Shown in pieces: positions 24,581 through 34,711 of a stretch of DNA of 64,000 bases (its first letter is position 1; every line of letters begins with the position of its first letter). Made by a program: the position numbers and the translations under genes. The stretch spans positions 1-64,000 of the forward strand of contig NZ_BJUW01000010.1 of assembly GCF_007988825.1 (NCBI RefSeq), given 5' to 3'. The DNA comes from Microbacterium aerolatum (GTDB lineage: Bacteria; Actinomycetota; Actinomycetes; Actinomycetales; Microbacteriaceae). The notes under the pieces were generated by a model. That model had not been told where the DNA came from. It did not search any database and saw only the letters and a list, made by a program, of their open reading frames with translations.

Positions 24581-24814
24581 ATGTCGATCACGGTCTACAC
24601 CAAGCCTTCGTGCGTGCAGTGCAACGCGACCTATCGCGCGCTCGACGCGAAGGGCATCGAATACGAGATTCACGACCTCTCCGAGGACGCTGCGGCGCTC
24701 GAGCAGGTCAAGGCGCTCGGCTACATGCAGGCACCTGTCGTCGTCACCGACGCGGGGCACTGGTCGGGCTTCCGTCCCGACAAGATCGACGAGCTCGCAG
24801 CCCGTCTGGCGTAA
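24581..24814 (+). CDS. nrdH: Glutaredoxin-like NrdH-redoxin
   Basis: The 77-residue thioredoxin-fold protein has the redox motif CVQC at residues 11-14 ([14 protein letters not shown]) and the C-terminal [12 protein letters not shown] block that identifies NrdH. It supplies electrons to class Ib ribonucleotide reductase. GAGGGGAAAG before ATG 24581 is a strong ribosome-binding site. It is the first gene of nrdHIEF. Confidence 0.97.
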   Translation: MSITVYTKPSCVQCNATYRALDAKGIEYEIHDLSEDAAALEQVKALGYMQAPVVVTDAGHWSGFRPDKIDELAARLA

Positions 24815-24815
24815 G

Positions 24816-24838
24816 CCCTTCGACACAGCTCAGGGAGC
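24816..24838. repeat. Short interspersed repeat B between nrdH and nrdI
   Basis: CCCTTCGACACAGCTCAGGG plus AGC is a diverged reverse-orientation copy of the repeat found in hutH, hutU and hrpA. Its purine-rich 3' end (CAGGGAGCGGGG) lies 10 bp before the nrdI ATG and may serve as its ribosome-binding site. Confidence 0.75.
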
Positions 24839-24848
24839 GGGGTGGACA

Positions 24849-25301
24849 ATGCGTACAGTCGCGACGGCTGCGCCGCTCCTGGTCTACTTCTCCAGCACCT
24901 CGGGCAACACAGCCAGATTCATCGAGAAGCTCGGCCTGCCGGCGCAGCGCATCCCGCTGCTCCGTGCAGACGAGCCGCTCGTCATCGATGAGCCGTTCGT
25001 CCTCGTCACTCCCACCTACGGCGGAGGCCAGGGTCGGGGTGAGGAGAAGGGGGCGGTTCCCAAGCAGGTGATCCGGTTCCTCAACGACGAGCGAAACCGT
25101 CGTCACCTTCGCGGAGTCATCTCCGCAGGAAACACGAACTTCGGCGACTCCTTCGGCGTCGCCGGCGACATCATCAGCCGCAAGTGTCATGTGCCGCACT
25201 TGTACCGCTTCGAAGTATTCGGCACGCAGGACGACGTAGATCGCGTGAGCGACGGATTGGAGCGATGGTGGGTATTGCAGTCGAAGAGCATGACGCAGTG
25301 A
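24849..25301 (+). CDS. nrdI: Flavodoxin-like NrdI, class Ib RNR activation factor
   Basis: The 150-residue flavodoxin-like protein binds FMN through the [14 protein letters not shown] loop near residue 15. It generates the oxidant that assembles the Mn(III)2-tyrosyl radical of NrdF. Typical segments [22 protein letters not shown] and [14 protein letters not shown] are present. Its stop overlaps the preferred nrdE start as GTGA, so translation is coupled. Confidence 0.96.
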   Translation: MRTVATAAPLLVYFSSTSGNTARFIEKLGLPAQRIPLLRADEPLVIDEPFVLVTPTYGGGQGRGEEKGAVPKQVIRFLNDERNRRHLRGVISAGNTNFGDSFGVAGDIISRKCHVPHLYRFEVFGTQDDVDRVSDGLERWWVLQSKSMTQ

Positions 25302-27442
25302 CCGAGCAGGTGGCGTTCAAGGCGAACCCGGCATACGAGGGTCTCGACTATCACGCCCTCAACGCGATGCTGAATCTTTACGACGCGAACGGCAAGATCC
25401 AGTTCGATGCCGACAAGCGGGCCGCGCGGGAGTACTTCCTGCAGCACGTGAACCAGAACACGGTGTTCTTCCACTCCCTCAAGGAGCGCCTCGACTACCT
25501 CGTCGAGAAGGAGTACTACGAGGGCGACCTCATCGCGAAGTACTCGCTCGAGTTCATCCAGAAGCTCAACGACCTCGCCTACTCGAAGAAGTTCCGCTTC
25601 GAGACCTTCCTCGGCGCGTTCAAGTACTACACCAGCTACACGCTGAAGACGTTCGACGGCAAGCGCTACCTCGAGCGCTTCGAGGACCGCGTCGTCATGA
25701 CCGCGCTCGGTCTCGCCGACGGCGACGAGCAGGTCGCCATCGACCTCGTCGAGGAGATCATCTCCGGCCGCTTCCAGCCGGCCACCCCGACCTTCCTCAA
25801 CTCGGGCAAGGCCCAGCGAGGCGAGCTCGTCAGCTGCTTCCTGCTGCGCATCGAAGACAACATGGAGTCGATCTCGCGCGGCATCAACTCCTCGCTGCAG
25901 CTCTCCAAGCGCGGTGGTGGCGTGGCACTGCTGCTGTCGAACATCCGCGAGTCGGGTGCGCCGATCAAGCAGATCGAGAACCAGTCCAGCGGCATCATTC
26001 CTGTCATGAAGCTGCTCGAAGACAGCTTCAGCTACGCCAACCAGCTGGGTGCCCGTCAGGGCGCAGGTGCGGTGTACCTGAACGCGCACCACCCCGACAT
26101 CATGCGCTTCCTCGACACCAAGCGTGAGAACGCCGACGAGAAGATCCGCATCAAGACGCTGTCGCTCGGCGTCGTCGTCCCCGACATCACCTTCGAGCTC
26201 GCCAAGAACGGCGAGGACATGTACCTGTTCTCCCCGTACGACGTCGAGAAGGTCTACGGCGTACCGTTCGGCGACATCTCTGTCACCGAGAAGTACCGCG
26301 AGATGGTCGACGACCCGCGCATCAAGAAGACCAAGATCAACGCGCGCGAGTTCTTCCAGACCATCGCCGAGATCCAGTTCGAGTCGGGCTACCCGTACAT
26401 CATGTTCGAGGACACGGTGAACAAGGCCAACCCGATCAAGGGCCGGATCAACATGTCCAACCTCTGCAGCGAGATCCTGCAGGTGAACACGCCGACCACG
26501 TACAACGAGGACCTCTCGTACGACCAGATCGGCAAGGACATCTCCTGCAACCTCGGCTCGATGAACATCGCACTCGCGATGGACGGGGGAGACCTCGGCG
26601 CCACCGTCGAGACCGCCATCCGCGGCCTCACCGCGGTCAGCAACCAGAGCCACATCTCCTCGGTGCGCTCGATCGAGGACGGCAATGACCGTTCGCACGC
26701 GATCGGTCTCGGCCAGATGAACCTGCACGGGTACCTGGCACGCGAGCACGTGTACTACGGCTCGGAAGAGGGCATCGACTTCACGAACATCTACTTCTAC
26801 ACGGTGCTGTTCCACGCGCTGCGCGCGTCGAACAGGCTGTCGATCGAGCGTGGAGTGGCCTTCGACGGGTTCGAGGAGTCGAAGTACGCCTCCGGCGAGT
26901 ACTTCGACAAGTACATCGATCGCGCATGGGAGCCCGAGACCGAGAAGGTCAAGGAGCTCTTCGCCGGCCACCACATCCCCACGCAGGCGGACTGGGCCGA
27001 GCTGAAGGACAGCATCCAGAAGCACGGCATCTACAACCAGAACCTGCAGGCCGTCCCGCCGACCGGCTCGATCTCGTACATCAACAACTCGACGTCCTCG
27101 ATCCACCCGATCGCGTCGAAGGTCGAGATCCGCAAGGAAGGCAAGCTCGGTCGCGTCTACTACCCGGCGCCGTTCATGACGAACGACAACCTGGAGTACT
27201 ACCAGGACGCGTACGAGATCGGCTATGAGAAGGTCATCGACACGTACGCCGCCGCCACGCAGCACGTCGACCAGGGCCTGTCGCTGACGCTGTTCTTCAA
27301 GGACACCGCCACCACGCGCGACATCAACAAGGCGCAGATCTACGCATGGCGCAAGGGCATCAAGACGATCTACTACATCCGTCTGCGTCAGCTCGCCCTC
27401 GAGGGTACTGACATGACCGAGTGCGTCAGCTGCATGCTTTGA
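25298..27442 (+). CDS. nrdE: Class Ib ribonucleoside-diphosphate reductase alpha subunit
   Basis: The 714-residue catalytic subunit reduces ribonucleoside diphosphates to deoxyribonucleotides. The first active-site cysteine is in [12 protein letters not shown] and the radical cysteine in MSNLCSEI. Radical-transfer tyrosines lie in the [10 protein letters not shown] region, and the C-terminal ECVSCML tail holds the shuttling CXXC pair that NrdH reduces. I chose GTG 25298, which overlaps the nrdI stop and yields the usual (M)[10 protein letters not shown] start. ATG 25265 would add 11 residues. Confidence 0.97.
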   Translation: MTEQVAFKANPAYEGLDYHALNAMLNLYDANGKIQFDADKRAAREYFLQHVNQNTVFFHSLKERLDYLVEKEYYEGDLIAKYSLEFIQKLNDLAYSKKFRFETFLGAFKYYTSYTLKTFDGKRYLERFEDRVVMTALGLADGDEQVAIDLVEEIISGRFQPATPTFLNSGKAQRGELVSCFLLRIEDNMESISRGINSSLQLSKRGGGVALLLSNIRESGAPIKQIENQSSGIIPVMKLLEDSFSYANQLGARQGAGAVYLNAHHPDIMRFLDTKRENADEKIRIKTLSLGVVVPDITFELAKNGEDMYLFSPYDVEKVYGVPFGDISVTEKYREMVDDPRIKKTKINAREFFQTIAEIQFESGYPYIMFEDTVNKANPIKGRINMSNLCSEILQVNTPTTYNEDLSYDQIGKDISCNLGSMNIALAMDGGDLGATVETAIRGLTAVSNQSHISSVRSIEDGNDRSHAIGLGQMNLHGYLAREHVYYGSEEGIDFTNIYFYTVLFHALRASNRLSIERGVAFDGFEESKYASGEYFDKYIDRAWEPETEKVKELFAGHHIPTQADWAELKDSIQKHGIYNQNLQAVPPTGSISYINNSTSSIHPIASKVEIRKEGKLGRVYYPAPFMTNDNLEYYQDAYEIGYEKVIDTYAAATQHVDQGLSLTLFFKDTATTRDINKAQIYAWRKGIKTIYYIRLRQLALEGTDMTECVSCML

Positions 27443-27470
27443 TGCATGTGAATATAGTTTTGGTGATTGA

Positions 27471-28463
<993 letters not shown>

Positions 28464-28512
28464 TGCGAACGTCCCGGTATCCTGGACGGAGCATTCACAA
28501 CAGGAGGCAGCC

Positions 28513-28722
28513 GTGATTCTCAGTTTCATCATCTTCTTGGCCCTTTTCATCGGAGGCATGTGGGTGATGGGCATCTCCTTCGAGATCACCGGCTTCGAGG
28601 CGCTCCTGTTCTGCACGGGGCTCGCCATGTTCTGCCTGTCGATGGCGTGGATCATGCGCGCCACCCGTAGCGGAGCCACCCGCCGTTCGAACAACTGGGA
28701 TGGCGGCCCCGCTACCAACTGA
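28513..28722 (+). CDS. Small two-TM membrane protein downstream of nrdF
   Basis: The 69-residue product starts at GTG 28513, 7 bp after AGGAGG. It contains two TM helices (about residues 2-20 and 28-48) and a polar C-terminus (RSNNWDGGPATN). It probably shares the nrd transcript, whose terminator follows. No named family is recognised. Confidence 0.75.
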   Translation: MILSFIIFLALFIGGMWVMGISFEITGFEALLFCTGLAMFCLSMAWIMRATRSGATRRSNNWDGGPATN

Positions 28723-28735
28723 CGCGAGTCGACCG

Positions 28736-28777
28736 ACGCCGCGCGGACCCCGGACCTGCTCCGGGGCAGCGCGGCGT
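28736..28777 (+). terminator. Terminator of the nrd operon
   Basis: The stem ACGCCGCGC...CCCCGGA / TCCGGGG..GCGCGGCGT has a small internal bulge and a 5-nt loop, and is followed by TCTGCGTTTCTCC. It lies 13 bp after the stop of the small membrane protein gene. Confidence 0.8.
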
Positions 28778-28909
28778 CTGCGTTTCTCCTCCGAGCCGTG
28801 GTTTGCCACCTGGCTGTCGAGCATCGTGCAACAGACGGCAATCGCTTGTTGCCCTGCGCGGCAACGGCCAGGCTTGCGGCGCACGCTAACCGTTCGAAGG
28901 AGAACTTTG

Positions 28910-31030
28910 ATGAGTGGATTCTCACGCAGGGCACGTCGTCGAGGAATAGCGGCGGTTGCGCTCGCCGTTCCGCTGACGCTGGCGATGAGTGTGGGCGCCG
29001 TGGCAGCCGAGCCGCAAGCCGCGGACGCTGATCGGGCGGCCACCTCCGTGACCGGCAAGGGCCAAGGAAAACGGCCACGGCCACGGCCACGGAAACGGCA
29101 ACGGCCATGGCAACGAGGGCAACCACGGCAAGCCGCCGGTGCTCGAGGCGACCGTCAAGTCACTGATCAAGGTGAAGGGGCGCCACTTCAAGGACCTCAA
29201 CGCCAACGGCAAGCTCGACGTCTATGAGGATTGGCGCAAGCCGGTCGAGGATCGCGTCGCGAACCTCGTGGATCAGATGACGCTCGAGGAGAAGGCCGGC
29301 CTCATGCTCATCGACACCCTGAACGCGGCATGCGACCCGGCATCCGGCGAGTTCGGCACCGTCCCGGAGCTCGCCGACGACTTCATCGGCGAACAGCAGA
29401 TGCACCGCTTCATCTTCCGCAACGTCGTGGCCGCCGGAGACCGCGGGGCTTGCGAGCCGTCCGGCGGGGGATTCTCGACGAACGTCGTGGTCACCCCCCC
29501 CGAGAGGCCGCGGAGTTCATGAACGCGATCCAGGAGAAGAGCGAGGCGACGCGTCTCGGCATCCCGGCGCTGTACAAGTCGAACGCCCGCAACCACATCG
29601 ATCCGCAGGCCCGTGCCGGCATCAACGAGTCGGCCGGTGCGTTCTCGCCGTTCCCGAAGGAGGCCGGCATCGCCGCCGCCGCCCTCGGCGAGCAGGCGCT
29701 GAACGACGGCGAGGCCACCGACGGCGACATGTCGGTCGTCGAGGACTTCGCCGAGGTGATGGGCGACGCGTTCGGGTACCACCTGAAGCCCTTCGAGGCA
29801 GCCATCGAGGCCGGCGTCTCGTCGATCATGCCCTACTACGGTGTGCCGGTCGACGTCACCTACGAGGGCGTCGACTACGAGGAGGTCGGCATGGCGTTCT
29901 CCGACCAGATCGTCAACGGTCTGCTGCGCGACCAGATGGGCTTCGACGGCTACGTCAACTCCGACACCGGCATCATCAACGAGCGCGCCTGGGGTCTTGA
30001 GGATGCCACGGTTCCCGAGCGCGTCGCTGCGGCCATCAACGGCGGCACCGACACCCTCTCCGGCTTCAACGACGTCGCGACGATCACGGATCTCGTCGAA
30101 GCCGACCTGGTGAGCGAAGAGCGCGTGACGCTCGCCGCCGAGCGCCTGCTGACGCCGATGTTCCAGATGGGACTGTTCGAGAACCCGTACGTCGACCCCG
30201 AGGTCGCCACCGAGACCGTCGGCAGCGACGAGAACCTCGCCACGGCCCTCGACCTGCAGCGCAAGTCCACCGTCCTGCTGCAGAACGAGGACTCGCTCCT
30301 CCCGCTCAAGGGCGGGGAGACCGTCTACGTGCTCGGCAACGTCGACGCGGCGGAGGTCGCAGCATCCGGCTTCGACGTCATCGACGGGAACAACCCCGAC
30401 GAGCAGCGCACCGCGGCAGACGCCGATGTCGCGCTCATCTCGATGACGGCGCGCAATGTGAACACCGGCAGCTACGTCAGCAACGATCCGGCCAGCGGGC
30501 TGAACCCCGAGCACACCAACCCCAGCGTGATCGACGGCTTCGCAGGGCTCGACGGGCAGAGCCCGTACGGTGCCGCCGACGCCTGCGTCGCGACGGGTGC
30601 AGCGGCGTGCACCGACAACGGTCTGCGCTTCGGTGGATCGCTGCCGTGGGAGTCGAGCGTGATCGACTTCTCCGGCATGTCCGAGGCGGAGTCATGGGAG
30701 GTCACCCCTGGCCTGGACACGGTGCAGCAGGTGATGGCAGAGGTGGGAGCCGAGAACACCGTTCTCGACATCTACTTCCGTCAGCCGTTCGTGCTCGACG
30801 AGGAGAGCGGCCTGCGTGACGCAGGCGCGATCCTCGCCAACTTCGGCAACACCACCGCGTCGCTGATGGACATCGTCTCGGGCGAGTTCAACCCGCAGGG
30901 CAAGCTCCCCTTCGCGCTCGCCGGGACGCCCGAGGCCATCCTCGAGCAGAACAGCGACACTCCTGGATACGAGGAGACGACCGACGGGGCGCTGTTCCCG
31001 TACGGATTCGGCCTCAGCTACCAGGACTGA
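28910..31030 (+). pseudogene. Secreted GH3 beta-glucosidase-type protein, broken by two frameshifts and apparently an internal deletion
   Basis: The 5' end encodes a signal peptide (MSGFSRRARRRGIAAVALAV to about residue 34). The frame is lost at an A4 run (29068-29071) inside a Gly-His-Asn-rich linker. The GH3 N-terminal region (LIKVKGRHFKDLNANGKLDV) then continues in the next frame until a C8 run (29494-29501), after which the original frame resumes at REAAEFMNAIQEKSE and stays open to 31030. The two shifts compensate. The joined protein has the catalytic Asp region GYVNSDTGII and a GH3 C-terminal domain. Around residue 280, MGDAFGYHLKPFEAAIEAG seems to skip the 100-odd-residue segment with the KHFPGGG-type substrate motif that I expect in this family. 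So this looks like a decaying gene, not only an assembly error. Confidence 0.8.
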
Positions 31031-31042
31031 CGACAGCACGAA

Positions 31043-31078
31043 AAGGCGCCGCCCGGGGACGAACCCGGGCGGCGCCTT
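31043..31078. terminator. Strong bidirectional terminator
   Basis: A perfect 15-bp stem (AAGGCGCCGCCCGGG with CCCGGGCGGCGCCTT) and 6-nt loop sits between the GH3 pseudogene and the convergent flavodoxin-like gene. The A- and T-rich ends suit termination on both strands. Confidence 0.92.
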
Positions 31079-31085
31079 CATGCGT

Positions 31086-31700
31086 TCAGGACGACACCGG
31101 ATACCGCTGTTCGCGCAGCAGCTGCGCCAGGTGCGCGGCGTTCGCGGTGGCCGTCATGGTCGACTGGGCCACCTTCTCCGGCGTGCTGTCGAGATCCTTG
31201 TAGTCGGTGCCGTGCATGGCCTCGCCGTTCCAGTACACGACCCCCTGCGCCGGGATCGTGAACCCGACATCGCCCAGCGCCTGGTACAGGATGCCGGTGA
31301 TGTGATGCGCACCGTCCTCATTGCCCACGATGCCGGCGATCGCGACCTTGTCGAACAGCGTCGGGCGTCCCTCGTCGTCCGTCTCGCTGAGCTCGGCGTC
31401 CAGTCGCTCGAGCACCCGCTGCGCGACGCTGGAATGCTGGCCGAGCCACGTCGGCGTCATGAACACGATGATGTCCGCTCCCAGCACCAGCTCGCGGAGC
31501 TTCGGCCACTCATCGCCATCGCCCATGTCCGCCTGGACGCCTGGCCTGATGTCATGGTCGATGGCACGGATGCTGTCGATGCCGACACCATGGCCGGCCA
31601 GGGCCGACAGGATCTGCCGTCCCAGCAGATCGGAGCTGGACTCGGCAGGGGACGGCTTGAGAGTGCAGTTGATCATCAGTGCGGTCAGTTGTGTGTCCAT
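31086..31700 (-). CDS. Flavodoxin-fold NAD(P)H-dependent FMN oxidoreductase family protein
   Basis: The 204-residue protein has the flavodoxin-like FMN loop in LMINCTLKPSPAESSSD (residues 8-24), the second flavin segment IIVFMTPTWLGQHSS, and GIVGNEDGAHHITG further on. It resembles the NADPH-dependent FMN reductase/flavodoxin_2 group, which reduces flavins, quinones or azo dyes. The partner is unknown. It is a single gene between a strong terminator and another minus-strand gene. Confidence 0.87.
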   Translation of the reverse strand: MDTQLTALMINCTLKPSPAESSSDLLGRQILSALAGHGVGIDSIRAIDHDIRPGVQADMGDGDEWPKLRELVLGADIIVFMTPTWLGQHSSVAQRVLERLDAELSETDDEGRPTLFDKVAIAGIVGNEDGAHHITGILYQALGDVGFTIPAQGVVYWNGEAMHGTDYKDLDSTPEKVAQSTMTATANAAHLAQLLREQRYPVSS

Positions 31701-31770
31701 ACCCGCACGGTAGGACAGGTCCCTCTGGGCGCAGAGGGGGTTTCGCGAGGCGAGCCGAAGGGGTAGTGGA

Positions 31771-32385
31771 TCAGCGCCGCTTCGCCAGCCGCGCTTCCAG
31801 GTTCGCCTTGACGGCGGGCCATTCCGGCTCGATCACCGAGTACTCCACGCTGTCGCGCAGGGCGCCGTTGCGGTAGCGCGAGATGGCGCGCATGACTCCG
31901 TCCTGTTTGGCGCCGAGCCGCTCGATCGCCGTGCGGGACTGGAAGTTCACCCACTGGGTGGTGAACCCGACGCGATACACGCCCAGGACCTCGAACGCGT
32001 GCCTCATCAGCAGCAGCTTCGACTCGGCGTTCGTCCCCGTGCCGTGTGCGGACGGCCGGTTCCACGTGTACCCGATGTGAAGCCGCGGCACGGAGCCGTC
32101 GAGGTCGTAGTACGTCGTCATCCCGATCGCGCGTCCAGCGGCGTCGAACGCGGTGAAGGGCACCATCTCGCCCTTCTCGCTCAAGGCGAGGCGCCGCTCG
32201 ATCTCGTCGGCGACTCCGTCTGGCGCCGGCACCGACGTGTACCAGGCGCTCTGCCAGAGGTCTCCCTCCTGCACGGCGTCGACGAGGCCGCCGCGGTGGC
32301 TGCGATCGAGAGGTCGCAGTTCGACGAACTCACCGGTCAGGACGAGAGGGGCAGGAGGAGTCAGAAAAGCCACGTGCCCATTCAA
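31771..32385 (-). CDS. RimJ/RimL-type GNAT acetyltransferase
   Basis: The 204-residue protein has the GNAT fold typical of this subgroup: GEFVELRPLDRSHRGGL at the N-terminus, HIGYTWNRPSAHGTGTNAESKLLLMRHAFE (acetyl-CoA loop and following helix) and VNFQSRTAIERLGAKQDGVMR. Acceptor groups in this family range from ribosomal proteins to antibiotics. TTG 32385 gives the longest frame; GTG 32373 is an equally good start and neither has a clear ribosome-binding site. Confidence 0.88.
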   Translation of the reverse strand: MNGHVAFLTPPAPLVLTGEFVELRPLDRSHRGGLVDAVQEGDLWQSAWYTSVPAPDGVADEIERRLALSEKGEMVPFTAFDAAGRAIGMTTYYDLDGSVPRLHIGYTWNRPSAHGTGTNAESKLLLMRHAFEVLGVYRVGFTTQWVNFQSRTAIERLGAKQDGVMRAISRYRNGALRDSVEYSVIEPEWPAVKANLEARLAKRR

Positions 32386-32409
32386 TCAGTGCTCGTCTAC
32401 GCTGAGAGC

Positions 32410-32781
32410 ATGCCGTTCGTCTCGCTCCTCATCCTCGCCCTGATGATCGGCGCGCTGATCGACGTGATCACCCGCGACCAGTCCCAGGTGAAGCACCTCC
32501 CGAAGATGGTCTGGGTGATCCTGGTCGTGCTGATCCCTCTGATCGGCAGCATCCTGTGGTTCACCCTCGGGCGCGAGTACGGCGAGGGCGGCGTATCCCT
32601 CCCGCGGATGCCGCGCCGCCAGGCCCGCGCGAGCGCACCACGGCCCGCAGCGGCGCAGTGGGCCCCGCCGGCCGATGCGCGCACGACCGAGCAGCAGATC
32701 GCCGACCTCGATCGCGAGATCGAGGAGTGGCGGCTGCGCGAGGAGATCGCCAAGCGCAAGCGCGAGGACGGCGCGGTCTAG
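32410..32781 (+). CDS. PLDc_N-domain membrane protein
   Basis: The 123-residue product has an N-terminal TM helix (residues 2-18), the KHLPKMVWVILVVLIPLIG loop and second TM helix typical of the PLDc_N (phospholipase D nuclease N-terminal) family, then IGSILWFTLGR. A charged coiled-coil-like tail (QQIADLDREIEEWRLREEI) ends it. There is no catalytic PLD domain. The role is unknown, perhaps envelope-associated. The stop overlaps that of the convergent epimerase gene at CTAG 32778-32781. Confidence 0.85.
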   Translation: MPFVSLLILALMIGALIDVITRDQSQVKHLPKMVWVILVVLIPLIGSILWFTLGREYGEGGVSLPRMPRRQARASAPRPAAAQWAPPADARTTEQQIADLDREIEEWRLREEIAKRKREDGAV

Positions 32782-33740
32782 GCGCTCTCGGCGTCGAAGG
32801 ACTCGCGCAGCGCCGGCTCGAGCGTCGGATAGGCGAACTCGAACCCCGCGTTCGTGAGCTTCTCCGGGAGCACCCAGCGGCTCTTGAGGATGAGTTCGGT
32901 CTCCGTGCGGATGCCGATGGCACCGATCTCCAGCATCCATCGCGGGGTCGGCGGGCCGAAGCGCACGCCGAGAACGCGCCGGACCGTCGCCATGAACGTG
33001 CGGTTGTCGACCGGGTCCGGCGATGCCGCGTTGATCGGGCCGTCGAGTTCCGGATGCTGTTCGACGAAGTCGATGATGCGGGCGACGTCGTCGATGTGCA
33101 CCCAGCTGAAGCGTTGCGTACCGCGCCCCGCGCCGGGGTCATGGGCGGTGCCGGCTGCTCTGCGCGCACGACTGACCGGCCACCAGCCGTCGTACTGCGC
33201 TCCGCCGAGACCGATCCGGGCGAGGTTCTTCAGCGGCCCGAGGACGCCGCCGTGGCCGAGCACGATCGTGCTGCGCAGGGCCACCCGGCGGGTGCGCGGC
33301 AGTTCGTCGGCGAACAGCGCCTCCTCCCACGCCTTCGCGACCTCGACCGAGAACCCCGCGCCGATCTCGCCGTTCGACTCCGTCTGAGGCCTGTCCTCGG
33401 CGTGACGGTAGATCGTCGCGGTCGACGAGTTCAGCCACAGCGCCGGCGGATTGGCTGCCGCCGCGATCGCCTGGCCGAGAGAGGCGGTGGTGTCCAGGCG
33501 CGAGCGGAAGATCTCCGCGCGATTGCGTGGCGTGTACCGGCAATTGACGCTCTTGCCGGCGAGCCCGATCACAAGGGCTGCGCCATCCACCGCTCGCTCG
33601 ATGCCGGCCTGGTCGTCCCAGGTCAGATCCGCACCCGAGCGCGAGATCGTGATGACCTCGCGTCCTTTGTCACGGTACTTCTGCTGCAGTCTCCGCCCCA
33701 TGAATCCGGACGATCCGCCGATGACGACCCTGCCGCTCAT
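32778..33740 (-). CDS. TIGR01777-family NAD-dependent epimerase/dehydratase
   Basis: The 320-residue SDR-fold protein has the nucleotide-binding GGSSGFMGRRL (residues 8-18), NSSTATIYRH active-site strand, and the C-terminal DUF1731-like segment PPTPRWMLEIGAIGIRTETELILKSRWVLPEKL. Around residues 196-210 it has an unusual Arg/Ala/Gly-rich insertion (RARRAAGTAHDPGAGRG). Members are cytoplasmic and of unproven substrate. Its ATG shares one base with the stop of the NYN gene (TGATG). Confidence 0.87.
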   Translation of the reverse strand: MSGRVVIGGSSGFMGRRLQQKYRDKGREVITISRSGADLTWDDQAGIERAVDGAALVIGLAGKSVNCRYTPRNRAEIFRSRLDTTASLGQAIAAAANPPALWLNSSTATIYRHAEDRPQTESNGEIGAGFSVEVAKAWEEALFADELPRTRRVALRSTIVLGHGGVLGPLKNLARIGLGGAQYDGWWPVSRARRAAGTAHDPGAGRGTQRFSWVHIDDVARIIDFVEQHPELDGPINAASPDPVDNRTFMATVRRVLGVRFGPPTPRWMLEIGAIGIRTETELILKSRWVLPEKLTNAGFEFAYPTLEPALRESFDAESA

Positions 33741-34711
33741 CAGCGGTCGCGCAGCCTGACCAGTCGCTCGTGCCCGGTCTCCTCGAGTTCGGCGATCTGC
33801 TCGCGGGACTTCAGGAAGTCGGAGAACGAGCGGTAGCCGAGAGCCTTCTCGCTGAAGGACGGATCCATGCGGCGCATGTGGGTCTTCACCGCAGAGCTGT
33901 GCAGCCACTCGTCGGCGTCGGACTTGTCGTGCCCGAGGCGCAGGGCGCGCTGCAGCAGGGCGGTGGCTTCGTCCTGCTCGCTCAGCGGCGTCGCCTCGGT
34001 GTCGGCCTCGGCCGGTTTCGCGCTCTTCTTCGCGCGGCTGCGGGTGGCGGTCTTGGTCTTGGCCGGGGTTTCGGTGTCGGTGGCCGCGGTCGCATCCGCC
34101 TCGGCAGTGGCCGGGGCCGGGGCTGCGGTCTTCTTGGCCGCAGGACGCGCGACGCCGGGCAGCGAGTCATACGATTCGAACTCGTCGCACGCGGCGGCCA
34201 GCGATTTCGCCGTGGAGCCGGCGACGCCGACACCGATCACGTAGCGCCCCAGCCGCTTGCAGCGCTGAGCGAGGGGGACGTAGTCGCTGTCCCCGGCGAC
34301 GAGGACGACGTGGGTGAGGTCGGACAGCCGGAACATGTCCTCAACCGCATCCACCGCGAGCCGGATGTCGGCGCCGTTCTTCGCGTACGCCGCGGCGGGG
34401 AACAGCTGCACGAGGTCGACGGCACGGGCGACGAGCTGCGAGCGGTACTCGGCGTTGACGGGCGACGACCAGTCGGCGTAGGCGCGGGTGAGCACCAGCG
34501 TGCCGAACGAGGCGGCGTAGTCGATGATGGCGCCGACCTCGATCATGGCGTCCTTCAGCCGCTCGGCGACCTCAGGGTCATGCGGGTTCTCCGCGATGCG
34601 CTGACGATCCTTGCCGTACGCGTTGCGGCCGTGCACGCGGTCGTACCAGGAGATGACGATGTTGTCGAAGTCCAGGTAGACGGCGACGCGGGCCTCCTGG
34701 GTGTCAGCCAT
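33740..34711 (-). CDS. NYN-domain (PIN-like) protein with C-terminal OST-HTH/LOTUS domain
   Basis: The 323-residue protein has an N-terminal NYN nuclease domain (VAVYLDFDNIVISWYD near residue 10, and ADIRLAVDAVEDMF, LVAGDSDYVPLAQRCKRLG), keeping the clustered aspartates needed for metal binding. A long Ala/Thr/Lys-rich linker (about residues 185-240) follows. A LOTUS-like winged helix ends it (VKTHMRRMDPSFSEKALGYRSFSDFLKS). Such proteins are thought to be RNA-processing nucleases. The gene overlaps the Gfo/Idh gene by 8 bp. Confidence 0.88.
   Translation of the reverse strand: MADTQEARVAVYLDFDNIVISWYDRVHGRNAYGKDRQRIAENPHDPEVAERLKDAMIEVGAIIDYAASFGTLVLTRAYADWSSPVNAEYRSQLVARAVDLVQLFPAAAYAKNGADIRLAVDAVEDMFRLSDLTHVVLVAGDSDYVPLAQRCKRLGRYVIGVGVAGSTAKSLAAACDEFESYDSLPGVARPAAKKTAAPAPATAEADATAATDTETPAKTKTATRSRAKKSAKPAEADTEATPLSEQDEATALLQRALRLGHDKSDADEWLHSSAVKTHMRRMDPSFSEKALGYRSFSDFLKSREQIAELEETGHERLVRLRDR

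Noticed and set aside
28910-31030. Programmed frameshifting in the GH3 gene
   Set aside because: There are two opposite shifts at plain homopolymers without slippery heptamers or downstream structures, plus an apparent internal deletion. Decay or read error is simpler.
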